From NCBI RefSeq assembly GCF_016863615.1, contig NZ_BOPF01000005.1, positions 1 through 64,000 of the forward strand: DNA of 64,000 nt. The letters are read 5' to 3'. Source of the stretch: Virgisporangium aliadipatigenens (lineage in GTDB: Bacteria; Actinomycetota; Actinomycetes; Mycobacteriales; Micromonosporaceae). Below are positions 16,476 to 29,589 of this stretch, piece by piece; the first letter of the stretch is position 1, and every line of letters starts with the position of its first letter. The notes under the pieces are model-generated. The model was not told the origin of the DNA, did no database searches, and saw nothing but the letters and a program-made list of their open reading frames with translations. A program made the position numbers and the translations under genes.

Positions 16476-17930
16476 ATGGGCTTCGACATCAGCCGACGCA
16501 CGCTCCTGCGGGGCGGAATCGGTCTGGCAGCGGTGGGCGCGGTTGCCGGTTCGACCGCATCGTCCGTCGCCGACGCGGCGCCCGAGCCGCGGACGGACGC
16601 CGAGATCTACGGCGTCACGACCAAAGATCCCTTGGTCGAACGTCGTGCCGACCCGTTCGTCACCCATCGGATCAGCGGCATGTACTACTTCACGGGCTCG
16701 GTACCCGAGTACGACCGGGTGGTGGTGCGGGGCGCCCCGACGCTGGCCGGGCTGGGCGACGCGGCCGAGACGGTCGTGTGGCGCCGGCCGGCGAGCGGCA
16801 CCATGGGCGGCCACATCTGGGCCCCGGAACTGCACCGCATCGACAACCGTTGGTACATCTACTTCGCGGCCGGCGACTCGGACGACGTCTTCCGGGTGCG
16901 GATGTACGTGCTCGAATCGGCCCTCGCCGACCCGCGGGACGCCTCCGGATGGCGGCTCCTCGGGAAGATCCGGACGGAGTGGGACAGCTTCTCGCTGGAC
17001 GCGACCACCTTCGCGCACCGCGGCAAGCGGTACCTGGTGTGGGCGCAGGGCGAACCGGAGATCGCCGTCAACAGCAGCCTGTACATCGCGGAGATGGCCT
17101 CGCCGTGGACGTTGGCCACCAAGCCGACCCGGATCACGACGCCCACGCGCAGCTGGGAGATCCTGGGCTACAGGGTGAACGAGGGCCCCGCGGTGCTGAT
17201 CCGCAACGGCCGTATTTTTCTTACCTTTTCGGCGAGTGCCACGGACTCCCGGTACTGCATGGGCCTGCTCACGGCCGACGCCCGCGCGAACCTGCTCGAC
17301 CGCGCGTCCTGGGTGAAGACGCCGGACCCGATCTTCGTCACCGACCCGCGAACACGGCGGTACGGGCCCGGCCACAACAGTTTCACCGTCGCCGAGGACG
17401 GCGAGACGGACGTGCTCGTCTACCACGCGCGCGACTACCGCGACATCGCCGGCGACCCGCTCTACGACCCGAACCGGCACGCCCGCGTCCAGAAGCTCTA
17501 CTGGCACCGGGACGGCACACCGCTGTTCGGCGTGCCGGTCGGGTCGGGCGGGCCGATCGTGCGGCTGACGCCGGGGGATTCGCCGTACGGGTTCGTGCGG
17601 CACCTCGACTTCGCGCTGCGGGTCGACACCGACCTGCGGGAGTTGGCGGACAGCCAGTACCGCTTCGGGCCGTCCGCGCTCGGCGGGTCTTTCGAGACGA
17701 TCACCTCGGTGAACCACCCGGACCGGGTGGTGTGCGTGGTCGACGGGTCGCTGCGGCTCGTGCCGTCGTCGACGGCTGATCCGGGTGCCGCGAGCTTCAC
17801 GCGGGTGCCGGTGCGGGGCGGGGTGGCGCTGCGGCTCGCCTCCGACGCGGCGCGCTGTGTGCGTCACGAACGCGGGAAGCTGGTGATCGGCCGTCAGTCC
17901 GGCGCGGCCTCGGTGTTCCGCCTCAGCTGA
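16476..17930 (+). CDS. Tat-exported GH43-family arabinanase/arabinofuranosidase with AbfB (CBM42) domain
   Basis: A 484-residue protein. The N-terminus SRRTLLRGGIGLAAVGAVAG is a Tat signal. The five-blade GH43 propeller shows RADPFVTHRISGMYYFTGSV (catalytic Asp), GHIWAPELHRIDNRWYIYFAAG, a mid Glu/Gly stretch, and YGPGHNSFTVAEDGETDVLVYHARDY. Residues from about 385 resemble an AbfB arabinose-binding module (GSFETITSVNHPDRVVCV...). The gene starts 6 nt after the GH51 stop, so the two are one transcript. Together they would cut arabinan side chains and backbone outside the cell. Confidence 0.88.
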   Translation: MGFDISRRTLLRGGIGLAAVGAVAGSTASSVADAAPEPRTDAEIYGVTTKDPLVERRADPFVTHRISGMYYFTGSVPEYDRVVVRGAPTLAGLGDAAETVVWRRPASGTMGGHIWAPELHRIDNRWYIYFAAGDSDDVFRVRMYVLESALADPRDASGWRLLGKIRTEWDSFSLDATTFAHRGKRYLVWAQGEPEIAVNSSLYIAEMASPWTLATKPTRITTPTRSWEILGYRVNEGPAVLIRNGRIFLTFSASATDSRYCMGLLTADARANLLDRASWVKTPDPIFVTDPRTRRYGPGHNSFTVAEDGETDVLVYHARDYRDIAGDPLYDPNRHARVQKLYWHRDGTPLFGVPVGSGGPIVRLTPGDSPYGFVRHLDFALRVDTDLRELADSQYRFGPSALGGSFETITSVNHPDRVVCVVDGSLRLVPSSTADPGAASFTRVPVRGGVALRLASDAARCVRHERGKLVIGRQSGAASVFRLS

Positions 17931-17940
17931 ACGGCCGGGT

Positions 17941-18013
17941 GATCTTGATGGGCGGTAGCGTATACAGGTCAACTTCGCATGTTGACCTATATGAGCGACC
18001 GCCCGTCAAGATC
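17941..18013. terminator. long-stem bidirectional terminator
   Basis: Arms 17941-17973 and 17981-18013 match at 28 of 33 positions, with a 7-nt loop (ttcgcat). It sits between the convergent GH43 gene (stop 17930) and the SUKH-domain gene (stop codon at 18006-18008 lies inside the right arm). The symmetric position suits termination in both directions. Confidence 0.8.
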
Positions 18014-19382
18014 CCCAGGTGAGGGTGCCGTTCGGGCCGAGTGCGGGGCGGTCGCCGTGATGGGGCTCGCCGGTCTCCAGGGACTTCGCGACGCCCTCGA
18101 GCAATGCGACCAGCGAGCCGTCGCGCTGGGTGTGCGGCGGGCCGGCTTCCGGGTCGTAGACGAACAGGCTCGGGTTGGCGTCGGGTCCCCGGCCGGCGAT
18201 GACGAAGAGGCAGGTGGCGTCGGGGCCGGTGGCGATCGGCAGGTAGTGGCGTTGCCAGTTCGGATCGTCCAACGCGCAGTACTGCCCCCAGACATCCGTC
18301 ATGCCGGTCGTGTCCAGCAGGTCGAAGTACGGCGGCAGGAAGGTGGAAGCGGCCGGCGAGACGCCGTTGTGGCGCAACAGCGAGGCCACCACGTCGGCCG
18401 GCAGCGCGCTTCCCACGCGGTTCTCCACGGCGGCCACCTCGGCCGGGGTCGCCGGCGGCCGCAGCGCGCCGAACGCCGAGGGTGCGATCGCGTGGAGCCG
18501 GCTCTCGATGCGGGCCCAGGCGGCGTTCACGCGGTCGGTGGTCGCCGTGTCCGGGGTGGTGTGCGTGGCGGGATATCCCGTCGGAGCGCAATTGCGGGCG
18601 GCGGTCGGCCGCATCGGCTCCGGCTCGAGGTCGGACTCGTCGTAGTTGATGCTCCCGGAGTGGGAGGCGTCGTCCTCGGTGAAGGGGCCGACGTCGCAGT
18701 AGTCGGCCACCATGCACAACGCCACGACGATCGCGATCACCACAGCGAGCACGGTCGGGCCGTGCGGCCGCGAGGCGGGGGTCGGTCCGGTGGCGGTCGG
18801 CGTGGGAGTGGGCGGGGGTGCGCCGCCGAGGGAAGGGGAGAGCCAGGTGGGGGCCGCCGCGGCGATGCGGCCGGGCTCCAGGGGCGGGCGGTGCGGGATG
18901 CGGGCGACCGGCCGGGCGACGAGACGTTCCAGCGAATCACCGGGACCTACCGCGGCGAGCGACAGCGGCACGGACAGCACCGCCGACGCGAGGGCGGCGT
19001 GCCTGGCCCCGTCCGGGGAGTCCTCGACGACCAGGAGGACCCGCGCGCCGGCCAGCGCGGCCACCTCGGACAGGGTGGCCGAGCCGGGGCCGGATGATAC
19101 GAGCAGGGCCTCGTCGCCGCAGATCAACACGAGGTCGTGCGTGTCGGAAAGCCGACGCACGTGGGCGGCGACCCGGGCGGCCGGCAGCGGGTCCCGGGCG
19201 GTGGCGCGCAGCTCCAGGTAGGTCTCCGCCGCGCGGCGCAACGGATCCCCGGCGGGAAGCGAACGGCCGCCGCTCAGGTACACCACCGCGGTGCGCCCAC
19301 GGAGTGTGGCGAGCGCCGTGGCGGCGACGGTCCAGGGCAGCTGCGACGACGCCGCAGTCACCACGAATGCGGCCTCGTTCAT
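18006..19382 (-). CDS. BioD-like domain, TM segment and SMI1/KNR4 (SUKH) domain fusion
   Basis: A 458-residue protein. Residues 1-190 have the beta-alpha pattern of dethiobiotin-synthetase-like NTPases (FVVTAASSQLPWTVAATALA, HDLVLICGDEALLVSSG, GARVLLVVEDSPDGARHAAL), but the GxxxxGKT P-loop is absent. A Pro/Thr linker and one TM helix (VLAVVIAIVVALCMVADYC) follow. The C-terminal 170 residues have the SUKH pattern (PATPAEVAAVENRVGSALPADVVASLLRHNGV). SUKH proteins are often toxin immunity or protein-binding modules. No toxin gene is adjacent. It is divergent from the encapsulin operon, 231 bp away. Confidence 0.7.
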   Translation of the reverse strand: MNEAAFVVTAASSQLPWTVAATALATLRGRTAVVYLSGGRSLPAGDPLRRAAETYLELRATARDPLPAARVAAHVRRLSDTHDLVLICGDEALLVSSGPGSATLSEVAALAGARVLLVVEDSPDGARHAALASAVLSVPLSLAAVGPGDSLERLVARPVARIPHRPPLEPGRIAAAAPTWLSPSLGGAPPPTPTPTATGPTPASRPHGPTVLAVVIAIVVALCMVADYCDVGPFTEDDASHSGSINYDESDLEPEPMRPTAARNCAPTGYPATHTTPDTATTDRVNAAWARIESRLHAIAPSAFGALRPPATPAEVAAVENRVGSALPADVVASLLRHNGVSPAASTFLPPYFDLLDTTGMTDVWGQYCALDDPNWQRHYLPIATGPDATCLFVIAGRGPDANPSLFVYDPEAGPPHTQRDGSLVALLEGVAKSLETGEPHHGDRPALGPNGTLTWGS

Positions 19383-19507
19383 CGATCCCCCCGTGAAGTC
19401 CGGCGGCAAGCGTAGGTGCCGGGCAGACGCGCTCGTGACGGGTGAACAGTTCGAAGGAACGAGGCCGGCACTGGCCGAACGGGTGATAGCTTCGCTGCGG
19501 ACAGTGA

Positions 19508-19567
19508 CTCCCGGGACGGGAGCCGTTCCGAAATCCGATCCCATTCGCGCGCCGCCCACACGGCGCG
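19508..19567 (+). promoter_or_regulatory. two small hairpins in the leader of the encapsulin operon
   Basis: CTCCCG/CGGGAG with a 3-nt loop lies at 19508-19522, and a 7-bp stem CGCGCCG/CGGCGCG with a 6-nt loop at 19548-19567. Both are between the divergent SUKH gene and the first encapsulin start (19614). A TAGCTT hexamer near 19488 could be a -10 element, which would place both hairpins in the 5' UTR. A regulatory role is speculative. Confidence 0.3.
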
Positions 19568-19613
19568 AGTTCATGCTGCCCGCACGTCATCAAAATGAAC
19601 GGGGAAAAGCACC

Positions 19614-21035
19614 GTGACGGTAGTTGACGCCGGCCGTGACACACCGGCCGGTCGGGACGCCGAAGAGCGCCTCAGCCTCAGTACCGCCGCCGCCCGCAAC
19701 CTGGCGACCACCACCAAGTCCGTTCCGCAGATGCAGGAGATCACCTCCCGCTGGCTGCTCAAGCTGCTGCCGTGGGTGGAGACGAAGGGCGGCGCCTTCC
19801 GGGTCAACCGCCGCCTCAGCTACACCGTCGGGGACGGGCGGATCACCTTCACCAGCACCGGCGCGCAGATCCGCGTCATTCCCGAGGAACTGCGCGAGCT
19901 GCCGGTGCTGCGGGAGTTCGACGACCTGACGGCGCTGCGCTCGCTGGCCGACAGGTTCAGCCAGCAGGAGTTCTCGGCCGGCGAGGTCATCGTGCGCCAG
20001 GGGCAGGAGGCCGATCGGCTCTTCCTCCTCGCCCACGGCAAGGTGAGCAAGGTCGGCCAGGGCCAGTACGGCGACGACACCGTGCTCGGTGTGCTCGCCG
20101 ACGGGGAGTACTTCGGCGACCAGGTGCTGGCCGACGGGAACGCCCATTGGGAGTTCACCGTCAAGGCACTGACGAAGTGCACCGTGCTGGTGCTGCCGAG
20201 GCGCGCCTACGACCAGATGAACGGCGACGGCGGCTCCCTGCGCGCCCACATCAGCCGGCTCCTCAGCCGGCAGCGCAAGCCGCAGAACGCGCACGGCGAG
20301 GCCGAGATCGCGATGTCGGCCGGCCACGCGGGCGAACCGCGGCTGCCCGGCACCTACGTGGCGTACGAGGAGAGCCCGCGCGAGTACGAACTGAGCGTCG
20401 CGCAGACCGTCCTGCGCGTGCACACCCGCGTCGCGGACCTCTTCAACGAGCCGATGAACCAGGTCGAGCAGCAGCTGCGGCTGACCGTCGAGGCCCTGCG
20501 CGAGAAGCAGGAGCACGAACTGGTCAACAACCGCGAGTTCGGGTTGCTGCACAACGCCGACCTGCGCCAGCGCACCTCCACCCGGGCCGGCGCACCGACG
20601 CCGGACGACCTGGACGAACTTCTTTCGATGGTGTGGAAGGAGCCGGCCTTCTTCCTGGCGCACCCGCGGGCGATCGCGGCGTTCGGGCGGGAGTGCAGCA
20701 AGCGCGGCGTCTACCCGCAGAACGTCGACTTCCACGGCCACCGCGTGCCGGCCTGGCGGGGCGTGCCGATCTTCCCGTGCAACAAGATCCCGGTCACCGA
20801 CACCCGCACCACGTCGGTGCTGCTGATGCGCACCGGCCAGGAGAACCAGGGCGTCGTCGGCCTGCACCAGACCGGCCTGCCGGACGAGTACCAGCCGGGC
20901 CTCAACGTGCGCTTCATGGGCATCAACGAGCAGGCGATCATGTCCTACCTGGTGAGCGCCTACTACTCGGCCGCGGTGCTGGTGCCGGACGCGCTGGCCG
21001 TGCTCGATAACGTCGAACTCGGGCTGGAGGGCTGA
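19614..21035 (+). CDS. family 2B encapsulin shell protein A (with cyclic-nucleotide-binding-like insert)
   Basis: A 473-residue protein of the EshA/family 2B encapsulin type. An N-terminal arm and HK97-type start ([27 protein letters not shown]) is followed by an inserted cNMP-binding-like beta barrel (about 95-215, [20 protein letters not shown] ... [12 protein letters not shown]). The rest is HK97-like shell domain ([77 protein letters not shown]). The phosphate-binding cassette lacks the usual Arg (NAHWEFTV), so nucleotide binding is doubtful. GTG 19614 has ggggaa upstream. It is first of five overlapping genes and should form the shell of a protein compartment. It is not a CRP regulator: there is no HTH. 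Confidence 0.92.
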   Translation: MTVVDAGRDTPAGRDAEERLSLSTAAARNLATTTKSVPQMQEITSRWLLKLLPWVETKGGAFRVNRRLSYTVGDGRITFTSTGAQIRVIPEELRELPVLREFDDLTALRSLADRFSQQEFSAGEVIVRQGQEADRLFLLAHGKVSKVGQGQYGDDTVLGVLADGEYFGDQVLADGNAHWEFTVKALTKCTVLVLPRRAYDQMNGDGGSLRAHISRLLSRQRKPQNAHGEAEIAMSAGHAGEPRLPGTYVAYEESPREYELSVAQTVLRVHTRVADLFNEPMNQVEQQLRLTVEALREKQEHELVNNREFGLLHNADLRQRTSTRAGAPTPDDLDELLSMVWKEPAFFLAHPRAIAAFGRECSKRGVYPQNVDFHGHRVPAWRGVPIFPCNKIPVTDTRTTSVLLMRTGQENQGVVGLHQTGLPDEYQPGLNVRFMGINEQAIMSYLVSAYYSAAVLVPDALAVLDNVELGLEG

Positions 21036-22437
21036 TGACCGTCGTCGAGGAGCGCCGGGCGATCGAGGCCGGGCCCACGCAGGAGCCGACGTCCCTCAGC
21101 ACCAGGGCCGCCCGGAATCTGGCCTCCACCACCAAGTCCGTTCCGCAGATGCAGGAGATCACCTCCCGCTGGCTGCTGAAGGTGCTGCCGTGGGTGGAGA
21201 CCAAGGGCGGCGCCTTCCGGGTGAACCGCCGGCTGACGTACACGGTCGGCGACGGGCGTATCGAGTTCACCAACACCGGTGCCGACGTGCGGGTCATCCC
21301 GAACGAGCTGCAGGAACTGCCGAGCCTGCGCGGCTTCACCGACACCGGCGTGCTCACCGCGCTCGCGGGCCGGTTCGAGCAGCAGGAGTTCAACCCGGGC
21401 GACGTGCTCGCCGAACAGGGCCGGCCGGTCGACCGGGTGATTCTGGTGGCGCACGGCAAGCTGCAGGTGCTGCGCGACGGGGAGTTCGGCAACCCGTCCG
21501 TCATCGGGGTGCTGGCCGACGGCGACCACCTGGGCGACGAGGCGATCGCCGGCGACGAGGTCCTCTGGGACAGCACCGTCAAGGCGCTCACCAGGACGAC
21601 GGTGCTGATCGCGCGGCGGCAGGTGTTCGAGCAGTTCGGCGCGATCCACCAGCACGCCGAGCGGGTGCGCGAACGGAGGGCGAAGCCGCAGAACAAGCAC
21701 GGCGAGAAGGAGATCGCCCTGGCCGCCGGCCACGAGGGCGAGCCGGTGCTGCCGGGGACGTTCGTCGACTACGAGGCGGCCCCGCGCGAGTACGAACTGA
21801 GCGTCGCGCAGACCGTCCTGCGGGTGCACAGCCGGGTGGCGGACCTGTTCAACCACCCGATGGACCAGACGGAGCAGCAGCTGCGCCTGACCGTCCACGC
21901 GCTGCGCGAGAAGCAGGAGCACGAGCTGCTCAACAACCGCGAGTTCGGCCTGCTGCACAACGCCGACCTGCGCCAGCGCATCCACACCCGGTCCGGCCCG
22001 CCGACCCCGGACGACCTGGACGACCTGCTGTCGCGGCGGCGCAAGACGGAGTACTTCCTGGCGCACCCGCGGGCGATCGCGGCGTTCGGCCGGGAGTGCA
22101 GCAGCCGCGGTCTCTACCCGGGGCACGTCGAGCTGGACGGGCACCGGCTCGCCGCGTGGCGGGGCGTGCCGATGTTGCCGTGCGACAAGATTCCGGTGTC
22201 GGAGGCGGGCACGACGTCGATCGTCGCGATGCGCACCGGCGCGGAGGAGCAGGGCGTCGTCGGGCTGCGCCAGACCGGCCTGCCGGACGAGTACGAGCCC
22301 GGCCTGAACGTGCGCTTCATGGGCATCGACGAGCGCGGCATCATCTCCTACCTGGTCAGCACCTACCACGCGGCGGCCGTTCTGGTGCCGGACGCGCTCG
22401 GGGTGCTGGACAACGTCGAGCTGGGGATCGTCGAGCG

Positions 22438-22441
<4 letters not shown>
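21035..22441 (+). CDS. family 2B encapsulin shell protein B (paralogue)
   Basis: A 468-residue paralogue of the preceding protein; its ATG overlaps the preceding stop (TGATG). The shell-forming parts are nearly the same ([76 protein letters not shown]). The inserted cNMP-binding-like domain (about 95-215) has diverged strongly, and its cassette ([20 protein letters not shown]) also lacks the ligand Arg. Two different subunits in one operon imply a mixed two-component shell, as reported for some Streptomyces family 2B systems. Mixing in this organism is inference. Confidence 0.92.
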
Positions 22442-26818
<4,377 letters not shown>

Positions 26819-26858
26819 CAGGCCCGACCGTGTCACACGCTCGCGTTGTGGGGGATGG

Positions 26859-26890
26859 GACGCCGTCCGGCCCGTCGACCGGGCGGCGTC
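26859..26890. terminator. hairpin terminator of the geosmin operon
   Basis: Arms 26859-26870 and 26879-26890 pair over 12 bases (11 Watson-Crick plus one G-U), loop cccgtcga. It lies 40 nt after the geosmin synthase stop and touches the stop of the convergent gene at 26889, so it could serve both. Confidence 0.7.
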
Positions 26891-27287
26891 ACACCGTGCG
26901 GGCTGTGAAGACCTGCTTGCTCATCAGAACGTCAACCTTCTGGACGTGGGCCGGTGCGGCCAGGATGTCGTTCATACGCTCGATGTCGCGGAAGATGTCT
27001 CCGCCACCGCCGGCAACATGGGCGCGCCGCCCGGCGATATCGGGGAACACCTCGAAGATGGCGAACGTGGTCGGGGAATGCTGCACCGCGTACCACGGGC
27101 CGGTGGCCGGCTCGTCCTGGACGCAACGCAGGATGTCGGCGAGCATCGTGCGCACCTCGGCGGTCTTGCCCGGCAGCGCCTCGATGAGGATGTAGAACGC
27201 CTTGACCCCGTCGTCGCCGTCGTGACCCGTCATCACGACGCCGCTGTGCGGCCGTTCGGACGTCGGCACCTCAGCGGGCTGTGTCAT
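26889..27287 (-). CDS. antibiotic-biosynthesis-monooxygenase (ABM) domain protein
   Basis: A 132-residue protein with one ferredoxin-like ABM domain: KAFYILIEALPGKTAEVRTMLADIL, then GPWYAVQHSPTTFAIFEVFPDIAGRRAHVAGGG and a final VQKVDVLMSKQVFT. Members include ActVA-Orf6-like cofactor-free monooxygenases and heme-degrading enzymes, but many are uncharacterised. The first 25 residues are polar and probably disordered. It converges on the geosmin operon and is a single-gene unit. Confidence 0.8.
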   Translation of the reverse strand: MTQPAEVPTSERPHSGVVMTGHDGDDGVKAFYILIEALPGKTAEVRTMLADILRCVQDEPATGPWYAVQHSPTTFAIFEVFPDIAGRRAHVAGGGGDIFRDIERMNDILAAPAHVQKVDVLMSKQVFTARTV

Positions 27288-27462
27288 GGAGAACTCCGTC
27301 CACTGTCTTGGCCGGTCCCCGACGGGACGACCGAGTAGTCGGGAACTGGGCCGCGCCGGTGGGACGCCCCGACCGGCGTGCACCGGCGCGGCTTGCCCGG
27401 CAGGCTAGCCATCAACGGCCGGGACCACAACCTCTCCGCACACCCCCGCGTAGAGTCTTGAC

Positions 27463-28488
27463 GTGCCGATCTCGGACCACGTCGACGCCGTGCTCGCCGC
27501 CGCCGACCGGCGCGACCTCGACGCCCTCAGCAGTGCCCTGCGGCGCGTCGGCGACGGGGCGGACTCGGCCTCCCCCGAGGAGGTGCAGGACGCACTGGCA
27601 CGCCTGTGTGGCCTGCTCCTCACGACGGGCTTCGGGGTCGGCGAGGACCTGGTGGGTCTCGTCGGCCTCCTCGCGCCGTTCGGCACGGACCCGACGGCCG
27701 CGGTGCCGGCGCTCGTCGAGCGTGCCGCCGAGGTGATGGAGATGGCCGGAACGTTCGGCCGGACGTACCGGAAGGCGTTCGGCCCGCTGCCGCCCGCCGA
27801 CGACCCCGAGCGCATCGGGCCGACCCTCGCGCGCGTGCCCGGGGCGCAGCGGGCGGTGGCGGCGTGGTTCTGCCTCGACGGGTGGGTGCGGCCGGTGGTG
27901 TACCTGAGCCAGCACGCGGCGGTGCGCGCGATGCTGCCGCAGCGGGAGCGGCTCGCCGCCGCGATCCCGCCGGTGCGCGACACGCACGCGACGCCGCGCC
28001 GCCTGGAGGGCCTGCTGCGCGTCCTCGACGACGAACGCCTCGTCGTCCTGGACCGCGACTTCGCCGGTACCGGCACCGGCTTCCACGTCACGATCGGTGG
28101 CATCGCCGACAACGCCCAGTTGTACACGCTGCTCGCGGCCGCGCTGATCGGCGAGCCCGCCGACGGCCTGCTGCCCGGCCGGCGCCCCACCCCGGCGGAG
28201 ATCGCCGCCGTGACCGAGCCGGACGCGCCCCGGCCGCCCGGTGGCACCCACGCCGGCTGGGCCCTCCGCGACGCCGCGGGCGGACGGATCGGGAACGACG
28301 GGACGCCGGCCGACATCCCGCGCGTGGAGGACGTGCGGGTGGTGGTGCTCGACGCGGAGCCGAACGCCCGTTCGTGGCCCGCCGGCAAGGCCTATCCGCT
28401 GATGACGCCGGCGGCCCGGGTGGAGCGCCGGCTCACCCCAGAGGAGGCGGCGCAGTGGTGGGGACGGGTCAAGCCCGCGGCAGACTGA
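27463..28488 (+). CDS. hypothetical cytoplasmic protein, unknown function
   Basis: A 341-residue protein with no family I recognise. It has a helical N-terminal half ([47 protein letters not shown]), a middle resembling a substrate-recognition region ([28 protein letters not shown]), then a beta-rich part ([38 protein letters not shown]) and a C-terminal strand segment. There is no signal peptide or TM helix. GTG 27463 is used; the coding bias is strong throughout. It is 5 nt upstream of the nitroreductase-like gene, so probably the same transcript. Confidence 0.7.
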   Translation: MPISDHVDAVLAAADRRDLDALSSALRRVGDGADSASPEEVQDALARLCGLLLTTGFGVGEDLVGLVGLLAPFGTDPTAAVPALVERAAEVMEMAGTFGRTYRKAFGPLPPADDPERIGPTLARVPGAQRAVAAWFCLDGWVRPVVYLSQHAAVRAMLPQRERLAAAIPPVRDTHATPRRLEGLLRVLDDERLVVLDRDFAGTGTGFHVTIGGIADNAQLYTLLAAALIGEPADGLLPGRRPTPAEIAAVTEPDAPRPPGGTHAGWALRDAAGGRIGNDGTPADIPRVEDVRVVVLDAEPNARSWPAGKAYPLMTPAARVERRLTPEEAAQWWGRVKPAAD

Positions 28489-28492
28489 ACCG

Positions 28493-29046
28493 GTGGACGT
28501 CGACTTCTGGTTCGACCCGAGCTGCCCGCTGACCTGGCGCACCTCCCGCTGGCTGGTCGAGGTGACGCGGGTGCGCGACGTGTCGGTGCGCTGGCGTTTG
28601 ATGAGCCTCTCCGTGCTCAACGAGGGCCGCGACGACGACCCGGAGAACGACCCCGAGGGCTGGCTGTGGGGCCCGGTGCGCATCTTCGCGGCCGCCGGGG
28701 AGGCCGCGACGGAACGCCTCTACGCCGCCTGGGGAACGCACGTCGTGGAGCCCGACGACTGGACCGGCGGCCCGCGCGCGCTGGCCGCGGCCGGCCTACC
28801 GGCGGCGCTGCTGGACGAGGCCGGCAACCCCGGGTGGGACGGGGCGGTGCGGGCCTCGCACGCGGCGGGCGTCGGGCTGATCGGCGACCACGTGGGCACG
28901 CCGATCGTCCGGGCCGGCGGTGCCGTCTTCTTCGGGCCGGTGCTCGCCCGCGTGCCACCGGCGCCGAGGCGGGCCGGCTGTGGGACGGTGTGCTGCTGGT
29001 GGCCGGGACGGCCGGCTTCCACGAGTTGAAGGGCGGGCCGCTGTGA
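28493..29046 (+). pseudogene. Rv2466c-like mycothiol-dependent nitroreductase, frameshifted near its end
   Basis: A DsbA-fold protein close to M. tuberculosis Rv2466c: [74 protein letters not shown]. After that Pro, the open frame turns into a Trp/Cys-rich tail ending at 29029. The expected ending ([20 protein letters not shown] then FHELKGGPL) is in the +1-shifted frame and stops at 29046. One C missing from CCC at about 28955 explains it. The active-site CPWC is CPLT here, so only one Cys remains. It could be a recent mutation or a base-calling error. Confidence 0.8.
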
Positions 29047-29066
29047 CCTTTGAGTGTGTGCATGGC

Positions 29067-29122
29067 ACGGCGCCTGGACCGGAGCGCAGCGGAGGGAAGC
29101 CGCCGTGGGGCGGAGCCGTGCA
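29067..29122. repeat. intergenic inverted repeat at the methyltransferase break
   Basis: gcacggc (29067-29073) and gccgtgc (29116-29122) bracket a GC-rich, purine-biased stretch that can itself fold. It lies directly between the nitroreductase-like gene and the point where methyltransferase similarity begins (about 29137), so it may mark the recombination scar that removed the 5' half of the next gene. Confidence 0.4.
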
Positions 29123-29136
29123 CTGAACGGGAAACA

Positions 29137-29589
29137 GAGCATTGGACGGACGAGGGCACGCGCTGGTCCAGGGCCGCGGGTATGTTGCGCCCCGGCGGCG
29201 GTCTCGCACTCTTCTGGAACGCCGACGACCTGGCCGATCCCGTTGCGCGGCAACGCTTCCAGGAGGTGCACGAGCGGCACAAGCCCGGTTTCCTGGAGGA
29301 GTACGTACCGCTGAGCGACGAGTGGGTGCGCGACTGGGAGGCGTACCGGGACCTGGCCGGCGCGCCCGGGTTCGAGGAGCCGGAGTGGCGGATCTACCGC
29401 GCCGGCCGAGAGATGTCCACTGTGGACTATGTGGCGTTCCTCGACACGGTCTCCCGGTACCGGCTGCTGGACGACGCCGTGCGTGCGGCGCTCTACGCGG
29501 ACCTGTGCGACGCGCTGGGCGAACGCGTCACGCTCGACGTCGACACGGTGCTGCTACTGGCCCGCCGCTCGGGTGACGAGGGCCCGTAG
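29137..29589 (+). pseudogene. C-terminal half of a class I SAM methyltransferase
   Basis: The translation starts inside a methyltransferase at the HW-DE...AAGMLRPGG region (motif post-III) and continues LALFWNADDLADP, FLEEYVPLSDEWVRDWEAYRDLAGAPGF, REMSTVDYVAFLDTVSRYRLL to a natural C-terminus (LDVDTVLLLARRSG). The SAM-binding glycine-rich motif I and acidic motif II are gone. An ATG at 29182 could make a 135-residue remnant, but it could not bind SAM. Its 3' end overlaps the convergent isomerase gene by 36 bp. Confidence 0.75.

Noticed and set aside
13830-17972. 1380-residue open frame on the minus strand
   Set aside because: It is antisense to the GH51 and GH43 genes, has no domain, is Arg/Gly/Pro-rich and arises from the high GC content.
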